Source of the DNA: an uncultured Acidimicrobium sp.
GTDB taxonomy: Bacteria; Actinomycetota; Acidimicrobiia; Acidimicrobiales; Ilumatobacteraceae
Assembly (NCBI GenBank): GCA_903850275.1
Contig: CAINLH010000254.1
Location: forward strand, 1 to 5,238
Direction of reading: 5' to 3'
DNA: 5,238 nucleotides
The notes below the pieces were generated by a model. The model had not been told where the DNA came from, made no database searches, and saw only the letters and a program-made list of their open reading frames with translations. Every line of letters starts with the position of its first letter. Positions within the stretch are counted from its first letter, which is position 1. The position numbers and the translations under genes were made by a program. Below are positions 4,863 to 5,238 of this stretch, piece after piece.

Positions 4863-5238
4863 TCTTCTCAAGCATCCTCATCGACAACATTCTCACCGCA
4901 CCCGTTATTGCATTCGTGGTTGCACTTATCGCAACCCTTTTACGGTTCGACCTTCGAATACCAGAAGCGCTGTACCCCATACTCTCCACCTTCTTACTTC
5001 TCGCAATCGGCATCAAAGGCGGCAAAGCCCTAACGGTCTCATCACCTGCCGAACTGTGGAAGCCGCTGTTAGCAGCGCTCGCCATCGGCATCATCACTCC
5101 CCTCATTGCCTATTTACTCTTCCGAAAAGTAGGGAACCTCGACATCACTAATGCCGCAGCGTTAGCAGCCCATTACGGTTCGGTCTCGGCTGTCACCTTT
5201 ACAGTTCTGCTCTCCACTCTCGACTCTCACGGAATCAC
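4859..5238 (+). CDS. SbtA-like sodium-dependent bicarbonate permease (3' partial)
   Basis: The first 126 residues of a membrane protein that continues past the right edge. It matches the N-terminal repeat of the SbtA (DUF897) family, whose characterised members import bicarbonate with sodium. Visible elements are a first helix (about 12-29), the family hallmark RIPEALYPILSTFLLLAIGI (33-52) with KGG following, a third helix (about 68-88), and the NAAALAAHYGSVSAVTF segment (98-114) that contains the conserved substrate-binding loop GSVS. In a non-photosynthetic actinobacterium it could feed anaplerotic carboxylation, which is inference. In cyanobacteria the partner gene is a PII-like sbtB; here the upstream partner is a winged-helix regulator, overlapping by 4 nt. 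Whether an sbtB-like gene follows cannot be seen. Confidence 0.88.
   Translation, partial: MIFSSILIDNILTAPVIAFVVALIATLLRFDLRIPEALYPILSTFLLLAIGIKGGKALTVSSPAELWKPLLAALAIGIITPLIAYLLFRKVGNLDITNAAALAAHYGSVSAVTFTVLLSTLDSHGI

Noticed and set aside
4825..5106. Minus-strand frame opposite the SbtA-like gene
   Set aside because: The plus strand encodes a recognisable SbtA N-terminus in an overlapping operon; the reverse frame has no family features.
1..5238. CRISPR arrays, transposases, tRNA or rRNA genes, riboswitches
   Set aside because: No regularly spaced repeats, mobile-element genes or recognisable RNA gene sequences were seen on reading both strands.

Overview
The window reads as a compact piece of an actinobacterial chromosome, with GC near one half by eye. 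The evidence is a mycoredoxin-type CGYC redoxin, an SCO6745-type protein, a DUF2889 protein, a heliorhodopsin that closely resembles the actinobacterial reference 48C12 (compared from memory), and a run of genes whose start codons sit 6-7 nt after a TANNNT hexamer, the pattern of leaderless actinobacterial mRNAs. A freshwater or otherwise sunlit habitat is an inference from the heliorhodopsin. I cannot assign an order or genus.

Layout. The tail of an unidentified gene (2-97, +) ends at a strong intrinsic terminator (131-168). A divergent pair follows, DUF2889 (-) and an SCO6745-family protein (+), separated by only 30 bp. The SCO6745 gene converges on a nitroreductase (-) and their stop codons overlap. 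The nitroreductase is divergent from the heliorhodopsin gene (2293-3051, +), and a mycoredoxin gene follows 34 bp downstream. The mycoredoxin converges, again with overlapping stops, on a truncated isochorismatase-like gene (-), which is translationally coupled to an upstream VOC/glyoxalase-like gene (-). The VOC gene is divergent from a DUF4287-DUF1801 protein (+). The window ends with a winged-helix regulator coupled to the 5' part of an SbtA-type sodium/bicarbonate permease; a perfect 28-bp palindromic operator abuts the regulator's start codon.

How the genes may work together. The centre of the window is a heliorhodopsin flanked by two redox genes, a flavin nitroreductase sharing its upstream region and a thiol redoxin downstream. 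This suits a light-sensing role connected to redox or photo-oxidative stress, but the link is inferred from position only. The regulator-SbtA pair looks like a self-regulated inorganic carbon uptake operon. No transposase, CRISPR array, tRNA or rRNA gene was seen. The only stretch without a gene is about 70 bp at 98-166, which holds the terminator.
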